Source: JBOHDX01 sp050700835
GTDB lineage: Bacteria; Actinomycetota; Actinomycetes; Propionibacteriales; Nocardioidaceae
Assembly: GCA_050700835.1 (NCBI GenBank)
Contig: JBOHDX010000048.1
Location: 1 to 64,000 of the forward strand
Reading direction: 5' to 3'
DNA: 64,000 nucleotides
Below, one piece after another: positions 41,218 to 50,942 of this stretch (position 1 is the first letter of the stretch; each line of letters starts with the position of its first letter). The position numbers and the translations under genes are program-made. Below the pieces are notes generated by a model. It was not told where the DNA came from. It was given only the letters and a program-made list of their open reading frames with translations, and ran no database searches.

Positions 41218-41919
41218 TCAGCCGCACACCTGCGAAGGCGGCAGCGAGGCGGCGTAGGAACTGGTCGAGCTCGCGTCGCTCGGCGCCGTCGCGAGGGAGG
41301 ACAGGCCCGCCGACAGCGAACCGGAGCCACCATTGACGAGACCGCCGTTGCGGTCGACACCGAACCGCGGGTCGAACGTCACCGGCACCGACGCGGCGTA
41401 CTTCGTGACGTACTGCTGGCCGGCCTTCTGCGCGGTCTGGGTGTCGATCTTGGTGGGATCGCCGCCGATCAGCTTGTCGCCGATGTTGATCTCGAGCTGG
41501 GTCGACTGGCTGGACATGGTGACGACCTCGAGCAGCGGGGCGCGGTACTTCGCGGGCATCGCCTTCAGCAGGCTGCTGATCTGGGCGGCGTTGGACGTGT
41601 AGTCGGCCGGGTTGGCTGTGACGCCGAGCTTGGCGGCGGCGCCCTTGGCGAGGATGTTCTCCTCGATGATCCCGAGCACCTGGCGCCGCTTGGCGACGCC
41701 GGCTTCGACCGGGAACGCGCTCCCGGTGAGCTTGCCGTTGGCCACGAACGCCTGACAGTACGCGGTGGCCAGGTTGTCGAGGTGGTCCATCGAGACGGTC
41801 GTGTCCCCGATCCTGGCGGCGGACCCGGGGTAGAAGCTGCCGCAGCCGGAGACCAGCAACGCGCCGGAGAGGACGACCGTGGTGACGCCGAGACGTCGGC
41901 GGCGGTGGGACATCCTCAC
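41218..41919 (-). CDS. lipoprotein, SurA-N-like
   Basis: 233 residues. The N-terminus 'RRRRLGVTTVVLSGALLVSGCGS' is a lipoprotein signal with lipobox LVSGC. A SurA/trigger-factor-like helical region follows ('ARIGDTTVSMDHLDNLATAYC', 'KRRQVLGIIEENILAKGAAAKLGV'). The C-terminal part is Ser/Ala-rich. Such lipoproteins lie between mfd and mazG in many actinomycetes and are predicted extracytoplasmic chaperones without a PPIase domain. The start GTG 41919 overlaps the mfd stop (GTGA); ATG 41913 is an alternative. Confidence 0.87.
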   Translation of the reverse strand: MRMSHRRRRLGVTTVVLSGALLVSGCGSFYPGSAARIGDTTVSMDHLDNLATAYCQAFVANGKLTGSAFPVEAGVAKRRQVLGIIEENILAKGAAAKLGVTANPADYTSNAAQISSLLKAMPAKYRAPLLEVVTMSSQSTQLEINIGDKLIGGDPTKIDTQTAQKAGQQYVTKYAASVPVTFDPRFGVDRNGGLVNGGSGSLSAGLSSLATAPSDASSTSSYAASLPPSQVCG

Positions 41920-44900
41920 GACGCGTCTTCCTTCGTCCGGTCCAGTACTCGCTCGATCACGCCTTCGGCCCAGGCGAGCAACGGCTCGTCCCGCAGAGGT
42001 TCGCCGCCCACCGGGGCGGTGCGAGGGCGTGGTACCAGGATCGTACGCACCGGGGCCTTCACCACGCTCTTGGGGTAGAGACGCTGCAACCGCAGCACAG
42101 TGGACTCCGGCAGGTCCACCGGCGAGAACCGGACGTAGTTGCCGGTCAGCGCCACGTCGGTGAGCCCGGCCTGCTTGACCCGGGCCCGCAGCCGGGCGAC
42201 TTCGAGCAGGCTGGCCACCGGCGCCGTCGGCTCGCCGTAGCGGTCGACGAGCTCCTCACGCACCTCGTCGACGTCGGCGCCGCTGCGTACCGCCGCGAGC
42301 CGCTTGTACATCTCGAGCCGCAGGCGCTCACTGGGGATGTAGTCGTGCGGGAGGTGGGCGTCGATCGGCAGCTCGATCTTCGCCTCGGCGTCGGGCTCGC
42401 TGGTGTCGCCACGGAACTCCGACACGGCCTCTCCGACCAGCCGGACGTACAAGTCGAACCCGACGTCGGCAATGTGACCGGACTGCTCACCCCCGAGCAG
42501 GTTGCCGGCCCCGCGAATCTCGAGATCCTTCATCGCGATCGCGGTACCGCCACCGAGCTCGGAGTGCTGGGCGATGGTCGCCAGCCGCTCGTGCGCGGTC
42601 TCGGTCAGGGGCTTGTCCGGTGGGTAGAAGAAGTAGGCGTAGGCCCGCTCGCTGCCGCGCCCGACCCGTCCGCGCAGCTGGTGCAGCTGGGACAGGCCGA
42701 GCAGGTCGGACCGCTCGATGACCAACGTGTTGGCGTTGGACACGTCGAGGCCGGACTCGACGATCGTGGTGCAGACGAGCACGTCGTACTTCTTCTCCCA
42801 GAAGTCGACCATCACCTGCTCGAGCTGGTGCTCGCCCATCTGGCCGTGCGCCGCAGTGATCCGCGCTTCGGGTACGAGCGTCTGCAGCCGGCCCACAGCC
42901 CGGTCGATGCTCTGCACCCTGTTGTGGATGAAGAAGACCTGACCTTCGCGCAGCAGCTCCCGCCGGATCGCGGCGGTGACCTGGCGGTCCTCGTAGGACC
43001 CGACGAAGGTCAGCACCGGGTGGCGTTCCTCGGGTGGCGTGGCGATCGTGGACATCTCCCGGATTCCGGTGATCGCCATCTCCAGGGTCCGCGGGATCGG
43101 CGTCGCGGACATCGACAGCACGTCGACGTTGGCACGAAGGTGCTTGAGCGCCTCCTTGTGCTCGACACCGAAGCGTTGCTCCTCGTCCACGATCACCAGG
43201 CCGAGCTTGGGGATCCGCACCTCTGGCTGCAGCAGTCGGTGGGTGCCGATCACGATGTCGACGGATCCCTGGTGCAAGCCGTCGACGACCGCCGCGGCCT
43301 CCTTGTCGGTCTGGAACCGGCTCAACGCCCGCAGCGTCACCGGGAACTGCGCGAAGCGCTCGGCGAACGTGGCCATGTGCTGCTGGACGAGCAACGTCGT
43401 CGGCACCAAGATGATGACCTGGCGACCGTCCTGGATCGCCTTGAACGCCGCGCGTATCGCGATCTCGGTCTTGCCGTAGCCCACGTCGCCGCACACCAGC
43501 CGATCCATCGGCACGGTGCGCTCCATGTCGCGCTTAACCTCGTCGATCGTGGACAGCTGGTCCGGCGTCTCGACGTACGGGAACGCCTCCTCCAGCTCGC
43601 GTTGCCACGGGGTGTCCGGGCCGAAGGCGTGGCCTTGCGTGGCCTGCCGGGCGGCGTACAGCTTGATCAGCTCGGCGGCGATCTGGCGCACCGCGCGCCG
43701 GGCCCGGCCCTTGCGCTTCGACCAGTCGGCTCCTCCCAGCCGGTCCAGGGTCGGCTGCTCGCCGCCCACGTAGCGGGTGACGAGGTCGAGCTGGTCGGTT
43801 GGCACGAAAAGACGGTCGGCAGGCTGGCCGCGTTTGGATGCGGCGTAGTCGAGCAGGAGGTACTCGCGGGTGGCGCCCGCAACGGTGCGCTGCGCCATCT
43901 CGACGTAGCGGCCGACGCCGTGCTGCTCGTGCACGACGTAGTCACCGGGGCGCAGCTCCAACGGGTCGATCTGCTTCTTGCGTCGCGCCGGCATCCGCCG
44001 CTCTTCGCGGGCCACTCCGGTGCCGCGCTGGGCCACCAGGTCGTCGTTGGTGAGCACGACGAGGCCGAGGTCGGCGCAGACGAAACCGTGGTCGAGCGCA
44101 CCGCAGGTGACGTGCACGACCTCGGGACCGAGATCATGGCCGAGACGGTCGTCGCGTCGCGCCGGCAAGTCATGCTCGGCCAGCACCTCGAGTGTCCGGG
44201 CAGCCTGGCCCGGGCCTGCAACGACCAGCACCACGCGGTGCCCGTGGTTGCGCCAGGCGGCGATGTCGCGGACCGCTGCCTCGGTGTCCCCGCGATAGAC
44301 CGGGGCGGCCGTGAAAGGCAGCGTCCGCGACTCCACCGCCCCGACACTGGTGTCGATGTCGATACTGACGAGCTCGCCGGTGTCGGTGCGCAGCGGACGC
44401 GCGGTCATGTCGGCTGCTTCGGGGTCGAGAGCGAAGGGTGACGTGCTCCACCAGGCGTGCCCCTGCCCCAACGCGGCCAGCCGGACGTCGGCCAGCGAGT
44501 GGTACGCCGCCGCACCGAGATCGATCGGGACTTCCGCCCCTGCGGCCGCGGCGGTCCAGGACGCCTCCAGGAACTCCTGGCTGGTGGCCACCAGGTCGTG
44601 GGCACGGGAACGCACCCGCTCCGGGTCGCACACGAGCACCGCCGCACCGGTCGGCAACAGGTCGACCAGCAGTTCCATGTCGTCGACGAGGGCCGGCGCC
44701 AGCGACTCCATGCCCTCGACCGCATGGCCGGCCCTCAGCTTGTCGAACAGCTCGGCCAGCGCCGGATGCTCGGTGGCCAACGCGGCGGCGCGGCGGCGTA
44801 CCTCGTCGGTGAGCAGCAGCTCGCGACACGGCGGCGCCCACAGCCGATCGGTCTTGTCGAGCGAGCGCTGGTCGGCGACCGCGAAGTAGCGGATCTCGTC

Positions 44901-45536
44901 GACCGTGTCACCCCAGAACTCCACCCGGATGGGGTGTTCCTCGGTGGGCGCGAACACATCGACGATGCCGCCACGTACCGCGAACTCACCGCGTCTCTCG
45001 ACCAGGTCCACCCGGGTGTACGCCGCGCCGGCCAGTCGTCGGATCACGTCCTCCAGGTCGGCGTCCTGCCCGAGCGCGAGCTCGACCGGGGTGAGGTCGG
45101 CCAAGCCCTTGACCTGCGGCTGCAGCACGGAGCGAACCGGCGCGACGATCACCTCGACCGGCCCGGCGCCGCCGCCCGGATCGCTGGGATGCACCAGCCG
45201 GCGCAGCACCGCGAGACGGCGCCCGACGGTGTCCGAGCGCGGCGACAGCCGCTCGTGCGGCAGGGTCTCCCACGCGGGATAGCCGACGACGAGACCCGGC
45301 TCGAGCAGGTCCCCGACGGCCGCGACCAGGTCGTCGGCTTCGCGCGCCGTGGCCGTCACGGCGAGCACCGTCCGGCGAGGACCCGCCGGTGGTCGCGCCA
45401 GGGACGCGACCAGGAATGGTCGCAGCGACTGCGGGCCGGTGAGGTCCAGGGCGTTCAGACCGGATGCCGCGTCGCCCAGCGCGGCGGCAACGGTGGGCTC
45501 CTGCGCGAACGTCGTGGCCAGTGCGGCCAAGCTCAT
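41916..45536 (-). CDS. mfd: transcription-repair coupling factor Mfd
   Basis: 1206 residues, normal for Mfd. The UvrB-homology module is N-terminal ('VVGYPAWETLPHERLSPRSD', 'VDLVERRGEFAVRGGIVDVF'). The RNA polymerase-interacting domain is around 510 to 580 ('LRPGDYVVHEQHGVGRYVEM'). The RecG-like motor has Walker A 'CGDVGYGKTEIAIRAAF', DEEQ box 'LVIVDEEQRFGVEHKE', 'SMSATPIPRTLEMA' and 'QLHQLRGRVGRGSERAYAYF'. The C-terminal TRCF domain holds 'IELPIDAHLPHDYIPSERLRLEMYKRLA' (in parts). Mfd removes stalled RNA polymerase at lesions and recruits UvrA. First gene of the mfd-lipoprotein-mazG run. Confidence 0.97.
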   Translation of the reverse strand: MSLAALATTFAQEPTVAAALGDAASGLNALDLTGPQSLRPFLVASLARPPAGPRRTVLAVTATAREADDLVAAVGDLLEPGLVVGYPAWETLPHERLSPRSDTVGRRLAVLRRLVHPSDPGGGAGPVEVIVAPVRSVLQPQVKGLADLTPVELALGQDADLEDVIRRLAGAAYTRVDLVERRGEFAVRGGIVDVFAPTEEHPIRVEFWGDTVDEIRYFAVADQRSLDKTDRLWAPPCRELLLTDEVRRRAAALATEHPALAELFDKLRAGHAVEGMESLAPALVDDMELLVDLLPTGAAVLVCDPERVRSRAHDLVATSQEFLEASWTAAAAGAEVPIDLGAAAYHSLADVRLAALGQGHAWWSTSPFALDPEAADMTARPLRTDTGELVSIDIDTSVGAVESRTLPFTAAPVYRGDTEAAVRDIAAWRNHGHRVVLVVAGPGQAARTLEVLAEHDLPARRDDRLGHDLGPEVVHVTCGALDHGFVCADLGLVVLTNDDLVAQRGTGVAREERRMPARRKKQIDPLELRPGDYVVHEQHGVGRYVEMAQRTVAGATREYLLLDYAASKRGQPADRLFVPTDQLDLVTRYVGGEQPTLDRLGGADWSKRKGRARRAVRQIAAELIKLYAARQATQGHAFGPDTPWQRELEEAFPYVETPDQLSTIDEVKRDMERTVPMDRLVCGDVGYGKTEIAIRAAFKAIQDGRQVIILVPTTLLVQQHMATFAERFAQFPVTLRALSRFQTDKEAAAVVDGLHQGSVDIVIGTHRLLQPEVRIPKLGLVIVDEEQRFGVEHKEALKHLRANVDVLSMSATPIPRTLEMAITGIREMSTIATPPEERHPVLTFVGSYEDRQVTAAIRRELLREGQVFFIHNRVQSIDRAVGRLQTLVPEARITAAHGQMGEHQLEQVMVDFWEKKYDVLVCTTIVESGLDVSNANTLVIERSDLLGLSQLHQLRGRVGRGSERAYAYFFYPPDKPLTETAHERLATIAQHSELGGGTAIAMKDLEIRGAGNLLGGEQSGHIADVGFDLYVRLVGEAVSEFRGDTSEPDAEAKIELPIDAHLPHDYIPSERLRLEMYKRLAAVRSGADVDEVREELVDRYGEPTAPVASLLEVARLRARVKQAGLTDVALTGNYVRFSPVDLPESTVLRLQRLYPKSVVKAPVRTILVPRPRTAPVGGEPLRDEPLLAWAEGVIERVLDRTKEDAS

Positions 45537-45600
45537 GCGGCTGCCTCCCGGGCTGCGTCGATGGCCCCGCCACGCGCGCCGATGGCGCGCAGCACGAGCG

Positions 45601-45625
45601 CCCCCGCTCCAGCTAGGAGAGGGGG
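45601..45625. terminator. GC-rich hairpin between exoprotein gene 1 and mfd
   Basis: CCCCCGCTCC-AGCTA-GGAGAGGGGG forms a 10-bp stem with one mismatch and a 5-nt loop. On the minus strand it lies 101 bases after the stop of the exoprotein gene at 45726 and 65 bases before the mfd start, so it may separate the two transcripts. Confidence 0.5.
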
Positions 45626-45725
45626 TTGTCGCCAGTCTAGGCCGCGCCGGTCAGCCTGGGCAGCGACCGGTCCTGTCCGGCCCGGTGGCGCGGCGGTGTC
45701 GCCCGTGTGGACCACGGAGCACAGG

Positions 45726-48700
45726 TCACTGGCCGGGGACGAGGACCACCGACCACATCGTGGCCATCGCCGCGGCCGCGTTGGCGGTGGCCACCTGCCC
45801 GGCGTACGACGTGCCCGACACGGGGCCACCGGAGTCGGCCAGAAGGGACGACACGTGACCGGACAGCGTGCCGAACCCGCTCGCCCGGTTGGTCACCGCT
45901 GGGGCGTTCCAGGTCGAGGTGCCGGCGTTCTTGTCCGCCCAGTAGGACACCACCCAGTCGCCGGCAGCGACCGGCACTCCCGGTGTGGTGTGCGCGGCGC
46001 CCGAGGTCGTCTCAACCCGGTTCGCCGCCACGGGTGCCGCACCGTTGGTGCCGCTCCAGCCGGCGACGGTGAGCGTCACCTTCGCGGTGGCCGGCAGAGT
46101 GACGGTGACTTTCTTGCCGGCGTCGCCGGCCACGGCGGTACGGCTCCACACGGTGGTGCCGAGGGTGCCGGCCGTGCTGGTGCCCAACGATGTCCAGCCG
46201 GTCGGCGCGGTGATCAGCTGTCCCGGTGACGCGGTGCTGAAGAACAGCAGCAGCGTGTCCCCGACACCGTCGGCCGCCGGGATCGTGACCGTGGGCTTGG
46301 TCGCACTTCCCGCGAACCTCGCGGCGCCCCGGAATGCGAGCACCGGTGCCGGCGCAGTCACCGTGACGTCGTGCGTCACGCTCGCCTGCGCTCCCTGGTC
46401 GTCAGTGACGGTCAAGGTCACTGGGTACGTCCCCGTGCCGGACCAGGTGTGGCTGGTCGTCGCGCCGGTGCCGGTGGCACCGTCGCCCAGGCTCCAGGCG
46501 TACGACACGACCGAGCCGTCGGGGTCGCTGGAACCGGAGCCGTCCAGCGTGCAGGCCAGGTCGGAGCACACGGCGCCGAACGCCGCGGTCGGTGGCTGGT
46601 TCGGCGGTGGCGTCGTCGCCCCGGCGGGGGCTAGCTCGATCGACCACATGGTCGCCATCCCCGTTGCTGCGTTGGCGGTTGCCGTCTGCTGGCCGTAGGT
46701 CGGCGTTGCCGCCGAGCCGGCCGAGTCGGCCAGCAGCGAGGACACGTGCCCAGCGAGGGTGCCGACGGCGCTGCTGCGCGCGACGACACTGCCGGGGGTG
46801 GTCCACGACGTCGTGCCGGCCCCCTTGTCGGCCCAATACGACACCACCCAGCTGTTCGGGACCGTGTGCACAAGCGGAGTCGTGTGGCTCGCCCTCGTCG
46901 TCGTGTCCGAGGCTGCCGCGAAGGTGGGCTGCACGGTGAGGCTGGTGCCGGTGTAGTCGGCGATGGTCAGAGTCACCTTCGCGCTGGTGGCCAGGATGAC
47001 CGCGACCTTGCGTGACGCGTCACCCGCCTGCGCGATCCGCGTCCACACCGTCGTTGCCAAAGAGCCGGCGGTCTTGGTGCCCAGCAGGCTCCAGCCCGGC
47101 GGCGGTGTCGCGAGCTGCCCGGCCGATGCCGTGCTCAACACCAGCAACAGCTGGTCGCCGGCGCTGACGCCGGCCGGAGCCGTCACCGAAGGTTTGTTGG
47201 TGCTGCCGGCGTACGAGGCCGCACCGCGGTAGGCGACCCCGGACGCCATCGCCACGGTGAAGCTCTGTGTCGTCGACGACGAGACGCCCTGGTTGTCGGT
47301 GACGGTCAGCGTCACCAGATAGCTGCCCTGCGTCGCATAGGTGTGCGTCGTGGTTGCGCCGCTGGCGGTGCTGCCGTCGCCGAAGCTCCAGGAGTACGCC
47401 GCGATCGACCCGTCGGCGTCCTTCGAGGCGGATCCGTCGAACGAGCAGTCCAGACCGCTGCACACCCCGGTGAAGGATGCCGTGGGCGGCACGTCGACCG
47501 GGGGCTGGACGCTGACCTGGTGGGTGGTGCTGGTGCTGGCGCCGGAGTTGTCGGTGACGGTGAGCGTGACGGTGTGCGTGCCGGGCGTGGTGTAGGTGTA
47601 CGACGGGGTCACGCCGGTGCCGGTCCCGCCATCGCCGAAGTCCCAGGAGTACGACACGATCGTGCCGTCCTGGTCGGAAGCCGACGTCGCGTCGGAGGCG
47701 CAGCTCATGTTCGTGCACGTGGGCGCGAACGACGCGGTCGGCGGCAGGTTCGCGGTCGCCGACGACAGGAACAGGCCCTTGGCCCGCCAGTCCAGACCTC
47801 CGGTGGCCGGGCCGTTGACCACGACCGAGCTTCCGGACGGCCCACCGCCGACGAGGGTGACTGCGTTCAGCGAACCGTCCGTGGACGAGGCGACGTACAA
47901 CGTGGAGCCGGCGATGAACATGCCGTTGGCGCGAGACCAGTTGAAGCCACCCGTCAGCGTGTTGACGGCGGGGTTCATGATGCCGCTGTCCGGGCTGAAC
48001 GCGACCCAGCTCAGAGTCGACGATCCGCTGCGCGTGAAGTAGAGCCGGCCGTTGGCGTAGGCCATCCCGGTGACGGTGCCGAGCTGGGAGTAGACCGTCG
48101 GCAGCGTGCCGGAGTACGTCTGGCCACTGCCGGTCTGGACGGTGGCCCAGTTCGGGTCGTGATAGGGGTCCACCTTGACCGCGGGTCCGAATGTCGTGCC
48201 GTCGAAGTCGCGGCGGTAGAGGTATCCGTCGGTGTAGCCGTAGTAGAGCCTCGTCCCGACCATGAACGCGCCACGCACCTGCGACCAGTCCAGGTCGCTG
48301 GTCGCGATCGCGCCGGCCACCGATGCCGTTGTGCCGCCGCTGCCGACGCTGACCTGGGCGACCGAGGTGGACGGGGTGCTCGCACTACCGCCGAGGAACG
48401 CGGTGCCTGGCAGCGATCCGGTCGCGTTCGACACCACCGGTCGGCCCCCGGCGTACGGGAAGAACGCGATCCGGGGCCGCTTGTACTGGTAGTTGCCGAC
48501 ATAGCTGGTGTCCATGCCCATCCAGATGCCGGCGTTGGTGGGATAGAACTCCTTGGCCGACACTCCGCGCGGGTTGCGGCCAGGGTTCCAGTCCAGCGGT
48601 TCGCCGGTCTGCGGGTCGAGCGCGGACAGGCCGGGCCGCGGCACCGCGCCCTGGCCGGGGCTGTCGACGCCGAACTGGTTGTTCATCCAGCGGTTGTGGC

Positions 48701-49832
48701 CGCCGATGAACACCACCGAGTTGGTGATCGCCACACCCCAGACCGTGTCGCGACCGGTGTAGTCGACCCAGGTCGGCTGCAGGTTCGTGCCCGAGGCGTA
48801 CGTCTCCCACCGTGCGGCCGAGTCGCACAGCGCGCCGGTCGAGCTGCCGCCGGTGGCGGTGACCACGAACCAGCTGCCGTCGGGCGAGAACGCCACCCCG
48901 CGTACGTCGCTGTCGTACGCCCAGTTGAAGCACAGCGGGCTGTAGCGGGTGGTGGCCCAGTCGGGTGTCACGGAGGCGGCGGTGGCGCCGAGGGTCACCA
49001 TGACCAGCTGGTCGCGCGACAGCCCGTCGACGATCTTGAAGTTTCCGATCACCGCGAGCCGGTCGTTCTGCGGGTTGACCACCATGTCCGTGGCGCCGAT
49101 ACCGCCTTGCGCACCGCTGCCGGCGTTGTTGTGGTGCACCGACATCTGCAGGTTCACGTACGGGTCGAGCAGCCCTGTCGAGGCGTCGATGCTGGCGATG
49201 CCGACGTGGGCGGCCCCACCCACGGTGGTGAAGTAGCCGCCAAGGAACAGGTGGCTCCCCGACTGCGCCAGCGTCTGCACCGACCCGTTGCTGACGGCTG
49301 CGCGGAAGCTGCTCACGACCGCCCCGGTGGTCGCGTCCAGCACCACCACGTGGCTGGCTGTTGTCCCGTTGACGGTGGTGAAGGCGCCACCGACATAGAT
49401 CGTGTTGGGGGTCGGGCCTGGGAGCAGGGCGTTGACGACGCCGTTGAAGACCGGGTCGAAGGTCGTACTGATGGCTCCGGTCGTCGCGTCGAACGCGAAC
49501 AACCCGGTCCGGGAGTACGTGGGGGTGCCGCCGCGGGCGGCGACGGTGGTGAAGTTGCCGCCGGCGATGAGCATGTTGCCGACCTGCACGATCTGCTGCA
49601 CGCTCCCGTCCTGCACCCAGGGGGTGAACGCGGCGGGCACCGCGCTGGGCAGCCCCGGGGTGGAGGTGAAGCCCGCGGCAGGGGTCGCGCTTGTCGCGAC
49701 GTGGGCCGCGGTGGCTCGATCCGCGGAGTGGGCGGCGTCAGCGGAGGTGGCCGCGACGGCGGCGGGCATGAGCCCCACCCCGGCCGCCACCGACGTGACC
49801 ACGCAGACGAGCGCAAAAAGACAACGGCGCAT
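45726..49832 (-). CDS. secreted beta-propeller/PKD exoprotein, paralogue 1
   Basis: 1368 residues. A Sec signal ('MRRCLFALVCVVTSVAAGVG', cleaved near AAVAA) is followed by a beta-propeller of DUF5122-like repeats (about 55 to 690; 'GGNFTTV', 'YVGGAFTTV', 'FLGGYFTTV', 'VFIGGHNRWMNN'). PKD domains are at about 694-775, 780-860 and 1077-1155, each opening with a Cys pair. Two copies of a roughly 180-residue beta module (864-1070, 1164-1368) carry 'VVSYWADK' and 'GHVSSLLADS'. No LPXTG or C-terminal membrane helix, so it is released or held non-covalently. Same layout as paralogue 4. Probable cell-surface or matrix protein; ligand unknown. Confidence 0.9.
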   Translation of the reverse strand: MRRCLFALVCVVTSVAAGVGLMPAAVAATSADAAHSADRATAAHVATSATPAAGFTSTPGLPSAVPAAFTPWVQDGSVQQIVQVGNMLIAGGNFTTVAARGGTPTYSRTGLFAFDATTGAISTTFDPVFNGVVNALLPGPTPNTIYVGGAFTTVNGTTASHVVVLDATTGAVVSSFRAAVSNGSVQTLAQSGSHLFLGGYFTTVGGAAHVGIASIDASTGLLDPYVNLQMSVHHNNAGSGAQGGIGATDMVVNPQNDRLAVIGNFKIVDGLSRDQLVMVTLGATAASVTPDWATTRYSPLCFNWAYDSDVRGVAFSPDGSWFVVTATGGSSTGALCDSAARWETYASGTNLQPTWVDYTGRDTVWGVAITNSVVFIGGHNRWMNNQFGVDSPGQGAVPRPGLSALDPQTGEPLDWNPGRNPRGVSAKEFYPTNAGIWMGMDTSYVGNYQYKRPRIAFFPYAGGRPVVSNATGSLPGTAFLGGSASTPSTSVAQVSVGSGGTTASVAGAIATSDLDWSQVRGAFMVGTRLYYGYTDGYLYRRDFDGTTFGPAVKVDPYHDPNWATVQTGSGQTYSGTLPTVYSQLGTVTGMAYANGRLYFTRSGSSTLSWVAFSPDSGIMNPAVNTLTGGFNWSRANGMFIAGSTLYVASSTDGSLNAVTLVGGGPSGSSVVVNGPATGGLDWRAKGLFLSSATANLPPTASFAPTCTNMSCASDATSASDQDGTIVSYSWDFGDGGTGTGVTPSYTYTTPGTHTVTLTVTDNSGASTSTTHQVSVQPPVDVPPTASFTGVCSGLDCSFDGSASKDADGSIAAYSWSFGDGSTASGATTTHTYATQGSYLVTLTVTDNQGVSSSTTQSFTVAMASGVAYRGAASYAGSTNKPSVTAPAGVSAGDQLLLVLSTASAGQLATPPPGWSLLGTKTAGSLATTVWTRIAQAGDASRKVAVILATSAKVTLTIADYTGTSLTVQPTFAAASDTTTRASHTTPLVHTVPNSWVVSYWADKGAGTTSWTTPGSVVARSSAVGTLAGHVSSLLADSAGSAATPTYGQQTATANAATGMATMWSIELAPAGATTPPPNQPPTAAFGAVCSDLACTLDGSGSSDPDGSVVSYAWSLGDGATGTGATTSHTWSGTGTYPVTLTVTDDQGAQASVTHDVTVTAPAPVLAFRGAARFAGSATKPTVTIPAADGVGDTLLLFFSTASPGQLITAPTGWTSLGTSTAGTLGTTVWSRTAVAGDAGKKVTVTLPATAKVTLTVAGWSGTNGAAPVAANRVETTSGAAHTTPGVPVAAGDWVVSYWADKNAGTSTWNAPAVTNRASGFGTLSGHVSSLLADSGGPVSGTSYAGQVATANAAAAMATMWSVVLVPGQ

Positions 49833-49879
49833 GAGGATGGCTCCCGAGAAAGGGGACGGTTGTCCCACGACCATTCAGT

Positions 49880-49890
49880 CCGATTAAAGA
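49880..49890. promoter_or_regulatory. TTAA element upstream of exoprotein gene 1
   Basis: On the minus strand TCTTTAATCGG lies 48 to 58 bases before the start of the exoprotein gene. The TTAA core (49884-49887) recurs at nearly the same distance before the other three paralogues. The gap 49833-50034 also has a GGTAATC/GATTACC inverted repeat and no gene. Confidence 0.4.
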
Positions 49891-50034
49891 ACACCGAGCC
49901 GGTGCGCGTACCGGTAATCCGGCACAGGAGGGCCGCTGGCTGATAAGTACTTCGCTGCGTATTCCGGTGATTACCCAGCGTGCGGGAATACGAGGTCGAA
50001 GAGTGCTGTGCGCACCGAGCTTCGGCGGATCCGG

Positions 50035-50817
50035 TCAGCCTGTCGTGTCCAGGAAGTCGAGTATCGCGCCGGCGAGCTCCGGCCGGCAGACGATCAGGTC
50101 TGGCAGCAGCGGGTCGGCGTGGTTGTACGTCAGCGGCGACCCGTCCACCCGGCTGGTGTGCAGCCCGGCGGCCCGGGCCACCGCCACCGGGGCGGCGGAG
50201 TCCCACTCGTACTGCCCGCCGGCATGCACGTAGGCATCGGAGACGTCCCGGACAACGGAGATCACCTTGGCGCCGGCCGACCCCATCGGCACCAGGTCCG
50301 CGCCCAGCCGCTCGGCGAGTGCAGCCACGAAGTCCGGCGGCCGGGTCCGGCTGACGGCGATCCGCGGCCGCGGCGCCGAGCTGGCCGGCAGCACCGGAGG
50401 CACGCCGGTGTGGAACGTCGCGTCCAGTCCCGGCAGCGCCACTGCGCCGGCGACCAGCTCGCCCTCGGACCACAGCGCCACGTGGACGGCCCAGTCGTCG
50501 CGCGGCGGCTCGGAGAACTCGCGGGTGCCGTCCAGCGGGTCGACGATCCAGACCCGGTCAGCGGCCAGGCGTACCGGGTCGTCCTTGCCCTCCTCGGACA
50601 ACACCGCGTCGGCCGGCCGGTGCCGGGCCAACAGCCGCATCAGTAGCTCGTGGCTGGTCAGGTCACCGGCGTCCTTGAGCTCCTTGCCGGTCAGACCGGA
50701 CTGCCTGACCTCGAGCAGACGCCGACCGGCCACGGTGGCGAGCCAGGCGGCCAGCGCGTGGTCGTCGACGTCGACGCGGGGAGGCGCCGGATCGCCGGCG
50801 CCGGATGGTGAAGTCAC
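50035..50817 (-). CDS. cysQ: 3'(2'),5'-bisphosphate nucleotidase / inositol monophosphatase family protein
   Basis: 260 residues of the IMPase/FBPase superfamily. Metal-site motifs are 'DAVLSEEGKDDP', 'VWIVDPLDGTREF' and 'GGQYEWDSAAPVAVARAAGL'. The order SEEG, DPLDGT and YEWDSAAP fits CysQ, which removes 3'-phosphoadenosine 5'-phosphate made in sulfate assimilation. GTG 50817 is chosen as the family-like start; a longer frame upstream overlaps exoprotein gene 2. It sits on the same strand between exoprotein genes 1 and 2, an unexpected position for a sulfur-metabolism gene. Confidence 0.9.
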   Translation of the reverse strand: MTSPSGAGDPAPPRVDVDDHALAAWLATVAGRRLLEVRQSGLTGKELKDAGDLTSHELLMRLLARHRPADAVLSEEGKDDPVRLAADRVWIVDPLDGTREFSEPPRDDWAVHVALWSEGELVAGAVALPGLDATFHTGVPPVLPASSAPRPRIAVSRTRPPDFVAALAERLGADLVPMGSAGAKVISVVRDVSDAYVHAGGQYEWDSAAPVAVARAAGLHTSRVDGSPLTYNHADPLLPDLIVCRPELAGAILDFLDTTG

Positions 50818-50942
50818 GACATCGGACTCTACGGGGCCCACCGACCCGGCGGCTCCGCCGGTGGGGACCCGAGAATCGACATCACCGCCGCCCCGACAAC
50901 CCGAATGCCGATTCTTCGGTGGTCGACCCGGGCCGAGGCGAG